A stretch of 64,000 nucleotides of DNA, taken from the NCBI GenBank assembly GCA_963828715.1, contig CAWHFX010000002.1, forward strand, positions 372,001 to 436,000, given 5' to 3'. The notes under the pieces are model-generated. The model saw nothing but the letters and a program-made list of their open reading frames with translations. It did no database searches and was not told the origin of the DNA. Source of the DNA: JAQGMV01 sp963828715 (GTDB taxonomy: Bacteria > Pseudomonadota > Gammaproteobacteria > Burkholderiales > SG8-41). Below, piece by piece: positions 18,433 through 27,623 of this stretch. A program made the position numbers and the translations under genes. Positions within the stretch are counted from its first letter, which is position 1, and the number at the start of each line of letters is the position of its first letter.

Positions 18433-20106
18433 ATGGCTCTCAACAGACGCAGCCAGCTCATCACGCAAGGTGTTGCGCGCTCGCCCAACCGCGCGATGCT
18501 GCGTGCGGTCGGTTTCGGAGACAACGATTTCGTAAAACCGATCGTCGGCGTCGCGAACGGTCACTCCACGATGAACCCGTGCAACGCGGGCATTCAGCCG
18601 CTGGTCGATCGCGCGATGACGGCTCTGCGCGAAGCCGGTGCGATGCCGCAGGTATTCGGCGTGCCGACGATCACGGACGGCATCGGCATGGGCACCGAAG
18701 CCATGAAGTACTCGCTCGTTTCGCGCGAAGTTATTGCGGATGCGATCGAAACCGCGGTCAACGGGCAGGCGATGGACGGCGTGCTCGTGTGCGGCGGCTG
18801 CGACAAGAACATGCCCGGCGGCATGATCGCGATGGTACGCATGAACGTGCCGGGCATCTACGTTTATGCCGGAACGATCAAGCCGGGCAAATGGAAAGGA
18901 CAGGACCTGACGATCGTGAGCGCGTTCGAGGCCGTGGGCTCCTACACGGCCGGACGCATGAGCGAAGAGGACCTGATCGGCATCGAGAAGAATGCGTGTC
19001 CGACGGTGGGCGCGTGCGGCGGCATGTACACGGCGAACACGATGTCGTCCTCGTTCGAAGCGCTCGGCCTCAGCATCCTCGGCTCGTCGCAGCTCGCGTC
19101 ACCCGATCCCGAGAAAGCCGATTCCGCGGCAGCATCTGCGCGCGTGCTCGTCGATGCGATCAGGAATCAGATCAAGCCGCGCGACATCGTGACGCGCAAG
19201 TCGATCGAGAATGCGATCGCGCTCGTCATGGCAACCGGCGGCTCGACCAACGCCGTTCTGCACTATCTCGCCATCGCGCACGCAGCGGGCGTGAAGTGGT
19301 CCATCGACGATTTCGAGCGCATTCGCAAGAAGGTCCCGGTGTTGTGCGATCTCAAACCGTCCGGACGTTACGTCGCGGTCGACTTTCATCGTGCAGGGGG
19401 TGTGCCGCAGGTGCTCAAGATGCTGCTCGAGCACGACCTCCTTCATGGCGAGTGCATCACCATCACGGGACGCACGCTGGCGCAGGAGCTGAAGAGCATT
19501 CCGAAAGCGCCCCGCGCCGATCAGGACGTCATTCGACCCTGGTCCAATCCGATGTATGCCCAGGGGCATCTCGCCATCCTGAAGGGCAACCTTGCACCCG
19601 AGGGCTGCGTTGCGAAGATCACGGGACTCAAGTCGCCGCGCATCACCGGTCCCGCCCGCGTGTTCGATTCCGAGAACGCCTGCATGAAAGCCATCCTCGC
19701 GAAACGCATCAAGGCGGGGGACGTGATCGTCATCCGCTACGAGGGGCCCAGGGGCGGACCAGGGATGCAGGAGATGCTCGCGCCCACCGGCGCGCTCATC
19801 GGGCAGGGCCTGGGCGAGTCGGTCGGTCTCATCACGGACGGGCGTTTCTCCGGCGGAACGTGGGGCATGGTCGTCGGGCATGTCGCGCCCGAGGCTTACG
19901 TCGGCGGACCGATTGCGCTCGTCCAGAACGGCGATTCGATCACCATCGATGCGCACAAGCGCCTGATCCAGCTCAACGTGAGCGACAAGGAGCTCGCGGC
20001 GCGCCGGCGGAAATGGGTCCAGCCGAAACCGCGCTACACGCGCGGCGTGCTCGCGAAGTACATGTCGCTCGTGTCCACCGCGTCGAAAGGCGCGGTCACC
20101 GACTGA
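18433..20106 (+). CDS. ilvD: dihydroxy-acid dehydratase
   Basis: Iron-sulfur dehydratase of valine, leucine and isoleucine synthesis, converting 2,3-dihydroxy acids to 2-oxo acids. The 557 residues match the family length. Cluster-ligand cysteines appear in STMNPCNAGIQ, VLVCGGCDKNMPGG and CPTVGACGGMYTANTM; the C-terminal domain has GPARVFDSENACMKAI, RYEGPRGGPGMQEM and ITDGRFSGGTWG. Divergent from lgt with an 88-base gap. The next gene starts one base after its stop. Confidence 0.97.
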   Translation: MALNRRSQLITQGVARSPNRAMLRAVGFGDNDFVKPIVGVANGHSTMNPCNAGIQPLVDRAMTALREAGAMPQVFGVPTITDGIGMGTEAMKYSLVSREVIADAIETAVNGQAMDGVLVCGGCDKNMPGGMIAMVRMNVPGIYVYAGTIKPGKWKGQDLTIVSAFEAVGSYTAGRMSEEDLIGIEKNACPTVGACGGMYTANTMSSSFEALGLSILGSSQLASPDPEKADSAAASARVLVDAIRNQIKPRDIVTRKSIENAIALVMATGGSTNAVLHYLAIAHAAGVKWSIDDFERIRKKVPVLCDLKPSGRYVAVDFHRAGGVPQVLKMLLEHDLLHGECITITGRTLAQELKSIPKAPRADQDVIRPWSNPMYAQGHLAILKGNLAPEGCVAKITGLKSPRITGPARVFDSENACMKAILAKRIKAGDVIVIRYEGPRGGPGMQEMLAPTGALIGQGLGESVGLITDGRFSGGTWGMVVGHVAPEAYVGGPIALVQNGDSITIDAHKRLIQLNVSDKELAARRRKWVQPKPRYTRGVLAKYMSLVSTASKGAVTD

Positions 20107-20107
20107 T

Positions 20108-20944
20108 ATGACGGCTCTCGTTGCCGGCCCACCGAGTCATCCGCTGAAGGCATTCGCCGCGTCAATCGTCGAGGCGCGCTGGTTCGAGCCGTTCATGATC
20201 GGGCTGATCCTGTTCAACGCAGTCCTGATCGGACTCGAAACGTCGCCGGAATTCATGGTCGACTACGGCCACTGGCTGCATGTCGGCAACGACATCATCC
20301 TCGGCGTCTTTATCGCCGAAGCGACGCTCAAGATGATTGCGGTCGCGCCGCGACTCCGGCTCTACTTCGGCAATGGCTGGAACCTGTTCGACTTCTCGAT
20401 CGTCGTGCTGTCGCTCATTCCGGCGACGGGCGAATTCGCCCTGGTGGCGCGGCTCATCCGCGTCCTGCGGGTGTTGCGGCTCGTGTCCGCCGTGCCGCAG
20501 TTGCGGCTCGTCGTCGCGACACTGGTGCGTTCCATCCCGAGCATGGGCCACGTCATCCTGCTCATGAGCCTCGTCTTCTACATCTACGCGGTGACCGGGT
20601 TTCACTTCTTTGCCGACGATGATCCCGAGCACTGGGGGTCCCTCGGCGCGGCGCTGCTGACCCTGTTTCAGCTCGTCACGCTGGAGGGGTGGGTGGACGT
20701 GATGGAAGCCGCCATGGAAGCACACCCGTTCGCGTGGGTGTTCTTCGTCAGCTTCATCATGCTCGGCACGTTCGTGGTGCTGAATCTGTTCATCGCGGTG
20801 GTCATAAACAACCTCGAGCAGAGCAAGCTCGAGCAGCTGGAGAGGCTGGAGGAGCCCGTCACGCACGAGGAGGTGATGCGCGAGCTGGAAAGAACGCGCA
20901 ACGCGCTGCGGGATCTGCAGGCAAAAATCGGCCGGCTGCCGTAG
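20108..20944 (+). CDS. bacterial voltage-gated cation channel (NaChBac/CavMr type)
   Basis: A 278-residue six-helix channel subunit that forms a homotetramer in the inner membrane. Helices S1-S3 lie at about residues 25-110. S4 carries the arginine ladder ARLIRVLRVLRLVSAVPQLR. The pore loop reads LVTLEGWVDVM and S6 is FIMLGTFVVLNLFIAVVINN, followed by a C-terminal coiled coil rich in Leu and Glu. Classical bacterial sodium channels have TLESW in the filter; the Gly and the following VD match the calcium-selective type. It directly follows ilvD, probably on the same transcript, with no obvious functional link. Confidence 0.92.
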   Translation: MTALVAGPPSHPLKAFAASIVEARWFEPFMIGLILFNAVLIGLETSPEFMVDYGHWLHVGNDIILGVFIAEATLKMIAVAPRLRLYFGNGWNLFDFSIVVLSLIPATGEFALVARLIRVLRVLRLVSAVPQLRLVVATLVRSIPSMGHVILLMSLVFYIYAVTGFHFFADDDPEHWGSLGAALLTLFQLVTLEGWVDVMEAAMEAHPFAWVFFVSFIMLGTFVVLNLFIAVVINNLEQSKLEQLERLEEPVTHEEVMRELERTRNALRDLQAKIGRLP

Positions 20945-21039
20945 AGTACCCGCCCGGGCAAGCTGGTCGGCAGCAGCGTCGCGAGGCTGCCACGCCGCAT
21001 CCGGCCGGCACGGGTCCAGCCTTTGCACGGGATCACTCC

Positions 21040-23094
21040 ATGCCCAACCGACTGGCCAACGAAACTTCCCCCTATCTGCAGCAGCATGCGGACAATCCGG
21101 TCGACTGGTATCCGTGGGGCGACGATGCGCTGAAGCGCGCCCGCGAACAGGATCGGCCGATTCTGCTCTCCATCGGCTATTCCGCCTGCCACTGGTGCCA
21201 CGTCATGGCGCACGAGTCATTCGAAGATCCGGACGTCGCGGCCGAGATGAACCGGCAGTTCGTGAACGTCAAGGTGGACCGCGAGGAGCGCCCGGATCTG
21301 GATCAGATCTACCAGACCGCGCACCATCTGCTGACGCAGCGGGCCGGCGGCTGGCCTCTCACGATGTTTCTCACGCCGGAAGGCGCACCTTTTTTCGCCG
21401 GCACCTACTTCCCGAAGGAGTCGCGCTACGGCATGCCTGGCTTCAGGGACCTGCTGCCGCGCATTGCGGAGGCATACCGCGAAAAGCGCACCGAGATCGC
21501 GCAGCAGAATGCGGCCCTCATCGACGCGTTGAAGCGCTCGATCCCGACAGGCAAGGCGAAGCAGACGCTCGAGCGCGCGCCGGTCGATCGCGCGGTACGG
21601 GAGCTCGCTCAGGTCTTCGACGACGTGCACGGCGGCATCGGCGATGCACCCAAATTTCCGCATCCATTCGAGCTCGCGTTCTGCCTGCGCCGTTTTGCGC
21701 TCGAAGGCGGCGCGATCTCGCAGGCGATCGTCGAGCTTACATTGACCCGCATGGCCGAGGGCGGCATCTACGACCAGCTCGGTGGCGGATTCTGCCGCTA
21801 CAGCGTCGATCGCTTCTGGACCATTCCGCACTTCGAGAAGATGCTTTACGACAACGGGCCGCTGCTGGCGCTCTATACGGACGCCTGGCTCGTGACGCGG
21901 AATCCGCTTTACGAAAAGGTCGCTCGCGAAACCGCAGAGTGGGTGGAGCGCGAGATGCAATCACCCGAAGGCGGCTATTACTCTTCGCTCGATGCCGATT
22001 CCGAAGGGGAAGAGGGTAAGTTCTACGTCTGGACGCGAACGGAGATCGAAGCGCTCCTGCCGCGTGACGAGTACACCGCGGCATCCCTTTACTTCGGCCT
22101 CGACGGTGAGCCGAACTTCGAAGACCACGACTGGCATCTTCGTAGCGCTCGGCCGCTCTCCGCCGTAGCCGCGGAGATGGGCACCTCCAGCGAGGCGTGC
22201 AGAGATCTCATCGAGTCTGCACGCACTCGACTGCGTGAGGCACGCGAGGCACGGGTGAGACCCGGTCGCGACGAAAAGATCCTGACGAGCTGGAACGCGC
22301 TCATGGCGAAAGGCATGGCGCGCGCCGCACGCGTGTTCCGCCGCGACGACTGGCTCGAATCCGCTCAGCGCGCGATCGACTTCATTCGCTCGACGCTATG
22401 GCGCGACGGGGGTCTCCTCGCCACTTACAAGGACGGGCGGGCGCATCTCAATGCGTACCTCGACGATCACGCGTTCCTGCTCGACGCACTGTTGGAGCTG
22501 ATGCAGACGGAGTTTCGCACGGTGGACCTCGAGTTCGCACAGGCGCTTGCAGAGCGGCTCCTGCATTCATTCGAGGACGCGCAGGACGGCGGCTTCTTTT
22601 TCGTGAGCCATGATCACGAGACGCTCATCCATAAACCGAAGAGCGGTCACGACGGGGCTACACCATCCGGTAATGGGGTGGCGGCATTCGCGCTGCAGCG
22701 CCTGGGTCACCTCGTTGGCGAGAGCCGCTATCTGTCCGCCGCCGAACGCACGCTCGACCTGTACTACGAAGCCATGCGAACCAACCCGAGCAGTCACACG
22801 AGCCTGCTCACCGCGCTCGAAGAAGCGCTCCATCCGCCGCGCCTTGTTATAGTGCGCGGCCCGCGTGATGCCATCGGTGCGTGGCAAGCCGCGGTGGGGG
22901 CACGCTATCGCCCCGACACGATGACGCTCGCGATCGCCTCGGGCCTGCCCGGATTGCCCGCCGTCCTCGACAAGAGCACGTCGACGAACGAGCCCGCTGC
23001 ATGGGTGTGTGAAGGCACGCAATGCCTGGCGCCGATTGCGGACCTGTCCGAGCTCGACCGTACTCTCTTGACCAATACGACTGCCATCCCGTAA
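21040..23094 (+). CDS. DUF255 protein: thioredoxin-fold domain fused to a six-hairpin glycosidase-like domain (YyaL type)
   Basis: A 684-residue soluble protein of the YyaL/SPATA20 type. Residues 1-170 form a thioredoxin-like domain with the family start NETSPYLQQHADNPVDWYPW and the CHWC redox-like motif in YSACHWCHVMAHESFED. The rest is an alpha/alpha-toroid domain like N-acylglucosamine 2-epimerase, with DQLGGGFCRYSVDRFWTIPH, EGKFYVWTRTEIEALL and GRDEKILTSWNALMAKGMAR. Biochemical role unknown. ATG at 21040 starts the conserved N-terminus; the frame is open further upstream over the channel gene. Intact. Confidence 0.9.
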   Translation: MPNRLANETSPYLQQHADNPVDWYPWGDDALKRAREQDRPILLSIGYSACHWCHVMAHESFEDPDVAAEMNRQFVNVKVDREERPDLDQIYQTAHHLLTQRAGGWPLTMFLTPEGAPFFAGTYFPKESRYGMPGFRDLLPRIAEAYREKRTEIAQQNAALIDALKRSIPTGKAKQTLERAPVDRAVRELAQVFDDVHGGIGDAPKFPHPFELAFCLRRFALEGGAISQAIVELTLTRMAEGGIYDQLGGGFCRYSVDRFWTIPHFEKMLYDNGPLLALYTDAWLVTRNPLYEKVARETAEWVEREMQSPEGGYYSSLDADSEGEEGKFYVWTRTEIEALLPRDEYTAASLYFGLDGEPNFEDHDWHLRSARPLSAVAAEMGTSSEACRDLIESARTRLREAREARVRPGRDEKILTSWNALMAKGMARAARVFRRDDWLESAQRAIDFIRSTLWRDGGLLATYKDGRAHLNAYLDDHAFLLDALLELMQTEFRTVDLEFAQALAERLLHSFEDAQDGGFFFVSHDHETLIHKPKSGHDGATPSGNGVAAFALQRLGHLVGESRYLSAAERTLDLYYEAMRTNPSSHTSLLTALEEALHPPRLVIVRGPRDAIGAWQAAVGARYRPDTMTLAIASGLPGLPAVLDKSTSTNEPAAWVCEGTQCLAPIADLSELDRTLLTNTTAIP

Positions 23095-23171
23095 CCCAGC
23101 GGGCCACTGCCTCGGGCGGCCAAAGCTTCTGGGGTAGAATGCGCTGGCTCTCAACGGAGGACACACTGATC

Positions 23172-23483
23172 ATGAAGCTTCACACTGCCATATCACTCGC
23201 GCTCGCGGCGCTCGCATTTTCCGCCGTTGCCCAGGCGCAGGAACAGCTTGCGCAGGCAAACGGCTGCATGACCTGCCACGCGATCGACAAGAAGGTGATT
23301 GGTCCCTCGTACAAGGAAGTCGCCGCCAAGTATCGCAGCGACAAGGGCGCCGAAGAGGCCCTCTTCAAGAAAGTGAAGGCGGGCGGCAAGGGCGTGTGGG
23401 GTGAAACACCGATGCCACCGAATGCGCATGTGAAGGACGAGGACATCCACGCGATCGTGAAGTGGATTCTGTCGCAGAAATAG
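23172..23483 (+). CDS. small periplasmic class I cytochrome c (c-551/c-552 type)
   Basis: A 103-residue electron carrier. Signal peptide ends AVAQAQ. The mature part has one heme site CMTCH in NGCMTCHAIDKKVIGPSYKE, and the axial Met in GETPMPPNAHV. GGAGG lies eleven bases before the ATG. It sits 29 bases before the start of the binding-protein gene but probably belongs to a separate function (respiratory electron transfer). Confidence 0.93.
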   Translation: MKLHTAISLALAALAFSAVAQAQEQLAQANGCMTCHAIDKKVIGPSYKEVAAKYRSDKGAEEALFKKVKAGGKGVWGETPMPPNAHVKDEDIHAIVKWILSQK

Positions 23484-23512
23484 TCTCGGTTCGAAAAGAG
23501 GGGGAGCCCGGC

Positions 23513-24760
23513 ATGAAGCGCAGACCTATTCTGGCGATGATCACGGCCGTAACGTTCGTGGCCGCTTTGAGCGCGTGCGGCAAGAAGGAGCAGGGCACCA
23601 CACCGAAGACCGAAGCCGCCAACGCACCACAGGACCAGGCCGTCGTTCGCATCGGGAGCGCATCACCGCTCACCGGCCCGCAAGCCCACATCGGCATCGA
23701 TATCCGCAACGGCGTGCAGCTTGCTGTCGAAGACGCGAATGCAGCCGGCGTCGAAATCGGCGGCAAGAAGGTGCGTTTCGAGCTGCTCGCCGAAGACGAC
23801 GAAGCGAATCCGACCAAGGCCACGACGGTTGCGCAGAAGCTCGTCGATTCCAAGGTCGTCGCAGTAGTCGGCCATTTCAATTCCGGTGCGTCCATTCCGG
23901 CCTCGAAGATCTATTCGGACGCAGGCATCCCGCAGATCTCGCCCGGTTCGACCAATCCGAAATACACGCAGCAGGGCTTCCAGACCACCTTCCGGGTCGT
24001 CACGCACGACGATCAGCAGGGGCCGACGATCGCGCGCTTCTCGCTCGGCAACCTGAAAGCAAAAACGATCGCCGTAATCGACGACAGCACGGCATACGGC
24101 CAGGGGCTCGCCGATGCGTTCGAAAAAACGGCGAAGGCCGGCGGTGCCGAGATCGTCGCGCGCGAGCATACGACCGACAAGGACACGGACTTCAAGGCGA
24201 TCCTCACCAAGATCAAGGGCCGCAACCCGGATCTGATCATGTTCGGCGGCATCGATCCGCAGGCAGGTCCGATGGCAAAGCAGATGTCCGAGCTCGGTAT
24301 CAAGGCGAAGTTCATCGGCGGCGACGGCATGCAAACGCCCAACTTCATCAAGCTCGCCGGTCCTGCCGCCGAGGGTGCGATGGCGTCGGTACCGGGCCTG
24401 GCGAAAGAGAAAATGCCGGGCGGTGAGACCTTCCTCAAGAAGTTCAAGGCGCGCTTCAATGCCGACGTCGAGCTTTTCGCGCCGATGGGATACGACGCGG
24501 TGATGGTGTTCATAGACGCCATGAAGCGCGCGGGTTCGACCGATCCCGCCAAATTCCTGCCCGAACTGAAAAAGACGAATTACCAGGGCGTGATCGGCCC
24601 GATCGCCTTCGACGATAAAGGCGATCTCGTCAACGGTCCGCTCACGATCTATGTCGTGAAGGGCGGCAAATGGGAGCCCCTCGAAACGATCACGCCGGGT
24701 GCGGCACCTGCCCCCGCCACCGCGGCGGCAGAAAGCTCTCCGGCGCCCGACAAGAAGTGA
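23513..24760 (+). CDS. livK: branched-chain amino acid-type ABC transporter substrate-binding lipoprotein
   Basis: Periplasmic binding protein of the HAAT/Liv family, 415 residues. Lipoprotein signal with lipobox LSAC, then the binding fold: RIGSASPLTGPQAHIGIDIR, VVAVVGHFNSGASIPASKIY, STAYGQGLADAFEKTAKAGG and IGPIAFDDKGDLVNGPLTIY. The C-terminus is an Ala/Pro/Ser-rich tail (AAPAPATAAAESSPAPDKK), unusual for the family. An intrinsic terminator separates it from the permease genes, which fits the common pattern of making binding protein in excess. The actual ligand cannot be told from sequence. Confidence 0.93.
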   Translation: MKRRPILAMITAVTFVAALSACGKKEQGTTPKTEAANAPQDQAVVRIGSASPLTGPQAHIGIDIRNGVQLAVEDANAAGVEIGGKKVRFELLAEDDEANPTKATTVAQKLVDSKVVAVVGHFNSGASIPASKIYSDAGIPQISPGSTNPKYTQQGFQTTFRVVTHDDQQGPTIARFSLGNLKAKTIAVIDDSTAYGQGLADAFEKTAKAGGAEIVAREHTTDKDTDFKAILTKIKGRNPDLIMFGGIDPQAGPMAKQMSELGIKAKFIGGDGMQTPNFIKLAGPAAEGAMASVPGLAKEKMPGGETFLKKFKARFNADVELFAPMGYDAVMVFIDAMKRAGSTDPAKFLPELKKTNYQGVIGPIAFDDKGDLVNGPLTIYVVKGGKWEPLETITPGAAPAPATAAAESSPAPDKK

Positions 24761-24796
24761 TCGCGTCGGACCCGGACTCGACAGCAGTTCCCACTA

Positions 24797-24825
24797 AACG
24801 GCACCCTTAGCGGTGCCGTTTTTGC
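24797..24825 (+). terminator. intrinsic terminator between the binding protein and permease genes
   Basis: ACGGCACC (24798-24805) pairs with GGTGCCGT (24812-24819), six-base loop, followed by TTTT. It ends about 20 bases before the ATG of livH and may act as a partial terminator that sets binding protein to permease ratio. Confidence 0.8.
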
Positions 24826-24844
24826 GAGTAGGGAACCTTGGCTT

Positions 24845-25769
24845 ATGGACATCTTCATCCAGCAGATCATCAACGGGCTCGTGCTCGGCAGCATCTATGC
24901 GCTCGTGGCACTGGGCTACACGATGGTCTACGGGATTCTCGGACTCATCAATTTCGCGCATGGCGACATCGTGATGGTCGGCGCGCTGGTCGCGCTCACC
25001 GTTACTTCGCTGCTCTCCGGAAGCGGCTTGCACCCGCTCGCCGTCATCCTGATCGCGATAGCCGCGGCGACGGTGGTATGCATGGCGATCGGATTGACGG
25101 TCGAACGGCTCGCCTACCGGCCGCTGCGTCGCGCACCCCGTCTTGCACCGCTCATCACCGCGATCGGCGTGTCGATCCTTATTCAGTACACGGCCGCGCT
25201 CGTGTGGGGCAAGCAGGTACATCTCGATGCCCGAGCTCGTCTCGCCCACCAGTCTGCAATTCGCGGGTGCGCAGCTTACGGACGTGCAGGCGTACATCTT
25301 CCTGCTTGCCTGTACGGTCATGGCGGCGCTGCTCTGGTTCATCAAATCGAGCCGCACGGGCCGCGCCATGCGTGCAACGGAGCAGAACGTCGATATCGCC
25401 GGCCTCATGGGCGTGAACACGAATCGCATCATCGCGTTCACATTCGCGCTCGGCTCTGCGATCGGCGCATTGGCTGGCGTGATGGTCGTCCTCTACTATG
25501 GCCTCGGGCACTACTTCATGGGTTTCATGCTGGGGTTGAAGGCGTTCACGGCGGCCGTCCTGGGCGGTATCGGAAACATCGCCGGGGCGATGCTTGGAGG
25601 GCTCCTCCTCGGTCTTATTGAAAGCATCGTCTCGGGCTACATCGGCGACTGGACCGGCGGCGTGCTCGGCAGCAATTACCGCGACATCTTCGCCTTTCTC
25701 GTGCTGATCGGCGTGCTCGTGCTGAGGCCGTCGGGGCTCATGGGACAGCAAATCAGCGATCGCGCATGA
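24845..25769 (+). CDS. livH: Liv-type ABC permease LivH, one frameshift
   Basis: First membrane subunit of the importer, about 307 residues after repair. It begins MDIFIQQIINGLVLGSIYAL, followed by the family signature GLINFAHGDIVMVGA. The frame changes near 25217 (WGKQ to YISMPELVSPTSLQF), where one surplus G explains the break. The second half has RAMRATEQNVDIAGLMGVNT (the loop that contacts the ATPases) and GFMLGLKAFTAAVLGGIGNI. The stop overlaps livM by four bases. Confidence 0.93.
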
Positions 25770-26860
25770 TGCGGCCGAACGCGATCGCGCGGATCCCGGT
25801 CTATCTGGCGCTTACCGCGTTGCTTCTCGCCGCCCCATTCCTGATCGACGTCACGCTGGGGCGCACCTGGGTGCGGATTCTCGATGTCGCGTTGCTCTTT
25901 ACCATGCTCGCGCTCGGACTCAATATCGTCGTCGGCTATGCGGGCCTGCTCGACCTCGGCTACGTTGCGTTCTTCGCGGTCGGTGCGTACGCCTATGCGC
26001 TGCTCGCCTCCCCGCAATTCGATCTTCACTGGCCGTTTATTGCGCTGCTGCCGCTCGGGGCATTGATCGCTGCCGTCTTTGGCGTCCTGCTGGGTGCGCC
26101 CACGCTGCGGCTGCGCGGCGACTATCTCGCGATCGTCACGCTCGGATTCGGAGAGATCATCCGCATCTTCCTCAATAACCTGAATCGTCCGTATAACGTC
26201 ACCAATGGCCCGCAGGGGATCACGCTCATCGACCCGCTGCACATCGGCGGCGCCAGCCTCGCCAAGGTACATACGATAGCCGGCTTCAGCATCGCGCCGG
26301 TCCACAGTTACTACTTCGTGTTCCTTGCGTGCGCCCTCATCTCGATCTTTATCTCACGCCGGCTCGAGGATTCCCGCATCGGGCGGGCGTGGGTGGCGAT
26401 TCGCGAGGACGAGCTGGCCGCCGCTGCGATGGGCATCAACACGCGCAACGTGAAGCTGCTCGCCTTCGCGATGGGTGCGACCTTCGGCGGTGTTGCCGGC
26501 GGCCTGTTCGCGTCCTTCCAGGGTTTCATCAGCCCTGAAAGCTTTACGCTGCTCGATTCGATCATGATCCTGTGCATGGTCGTCCTGGGCGGCATGGGAA
26601 ATGTCGGCGGTGTCGCGCTCGGCGCCATCCTGCTGACGGCGTTGCCCGAGGCCTTGCGGCATGCGGGGCCGCTCCAGCAGACGTGGTTCGGCACGGTTTA
26701 CGTGGACCCATCGGACTTGCGCATGCTGCTCTTCGGGCTCGCGCTCGTGCTGATGATGCTGTTCAGGCCGGCGGGCCTGTGGCCCTCGTCCGTTCGGCGC
26801 CGCGAGCTCGCGAGCGCACGCGAGCCGGCGGGCAGCGAGGGAGCCGATGTCCGGCGCTAG
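25766..26860 (+). CDS. livM: Liv-type ABC permease LivM
   Basis: Second membrane subunit, 364 residues and about nine hydrophobic segments. Signature stretches: MLALGLNIVVGYAGLLDLGY, RGDYLAIVTLGFGEIIRIFL, WVAIREDELAAAAMGINTRN (ATPase-contact loop) and MVVLGGMGNVGGVALGAILL. ATG overlaps the livH stop (ATGA) and the 3' end overlaps the start of livG by 14 bases. The basic C-terminal tail after LWPSSVRRRE lies in the cytosol. Confidence 0.95.
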   Translation: MMRPNAIARIPVYLALTALLLAAPFLIDVTLGRTWVRILDVALLFTMLALGLNIVVGYAGLLDLGYVAFFAVGAYAYALLASPQFDLHWPFIALLPLGALIAAVFGVLLGAPTLRLRGDYLAIVTLGFGEIIRIFLNNLNRPYNVTNGPQGITLIDPLHIGGASLAKVHTIAGFSIAPVHSYYFVFLACALISIFISRRLEDSRIGRAWVAIREDELAAAAMGINTRNVKLLAFAMGATFGGVAGGLFASFQGFISPESFTLLDSIMILCMVVLGGMGNVGGVALGAILLTALPEALRHAGPLQQTWFGTVYVDPSDLRMLLFGLALVLMMLFRPAGLWPSSVRRRELASAREPAGSEGADVRR

Positions 26861-27623
26861 TGCGTTGCTGTCGGTCGAGGGCGTGTCGAAACGCTTCGGC
26901 GGCCTCTCGGCGCTGTCCGAGGTGACGCTTTCGATTACAGCCGGACAGATATTCGGTCTGATCGGCCCGAACGGCGCGGGTAAGACGACGCTCTTCAACG
27001 TGATCACCGGTGTGTATGGACCCGATGGTGGTGACGTCATACTCGACGGGACCAGGATCGGCGGGCTCAAGCCGCACACGATTGCGGAGCGAGGAATCGC
27101 GCGGACGTTTCAGAACATTCGCCTGTTCGCGAACATGACCGCGCTCGAAAACGTCATGGTCGGGCGTCATCTCCGCACCCGTGCCGGCGTAATCGGCGCC
27201 GTGTTGCGAGGCGCTCGCACGCGCGCCGAAGAGACCGCGATCGCGGAGCGTGCTCATGCCTTGCTCGACTACTGCGGAATCGAGCGTCACGCCAACGAGC
27301 TTGCGCGCAATCTCTCTTACGGAGATCAGCGCCGGCTCGAGATCGCGCGGGCGCTCGCGACGGAGCCGCACCTGCTTGCGCTCGACGAACCCGCGGCCGG
27401 CATGAACGCCACCGAACGCACCGATCTCACCAAGCTGGTCGAGCGCATCCGGCGGGATGGAACGACGTTGCTCCTGATCGAGCACGATGTGAAGCTGGTC
27501 ATGGGCCTGTGCGACCGCGTTGCGGTGCTGGATTACGGGCGTAAGATCGCAGAAGGCGGACCGGCCGAGGTGCAGCGCGACGCGGCCGTCATCGAGGCCT
27601 ATCTCGGGGGCACGCTTGCTTGA
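26847..27623 (+). CDS. livG: Liv-type ABC ATPase LivG
   Basis: ATP-hydrolysing subunit, 258 residues. Walker A is GLIGPNGAGKTTLFN, the Q-loop region is RTFQNIRLFANMTALENVMV, the ABC signature is LSYGDQRRLEIARAL and Walker B is LLALDEPAAGMN. The LSYG signature and the long C-terminal GGPAEVQRDAAVIEAYLG are typical of LivG rather than LivF. Overlaps livM at its start and livF at its end, so translation is coupled. Confidence 0.96.
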   Translation: MSGASALLSVEGVSKRFGGLSALSEVTLSITAGQIFGLIGPNGAGKTTLFNVITGVYGPDGGDVILDGTRIGGLKPHTIAERGIARTFQNIRLFANMTALENVMVGRHLRTRAGVIGAVLRGARTRAEETAIAERAHALLDYCGIERHANELARNLSYGDQRRLEIARALATEPHLLALDEPAAGMNATERTDLTKLVERIRRDGTTLLLIEHDVKLVMGLCDRVAVLDYGRKIAEGGPAEVQRDAAVIEAYLGGTLA

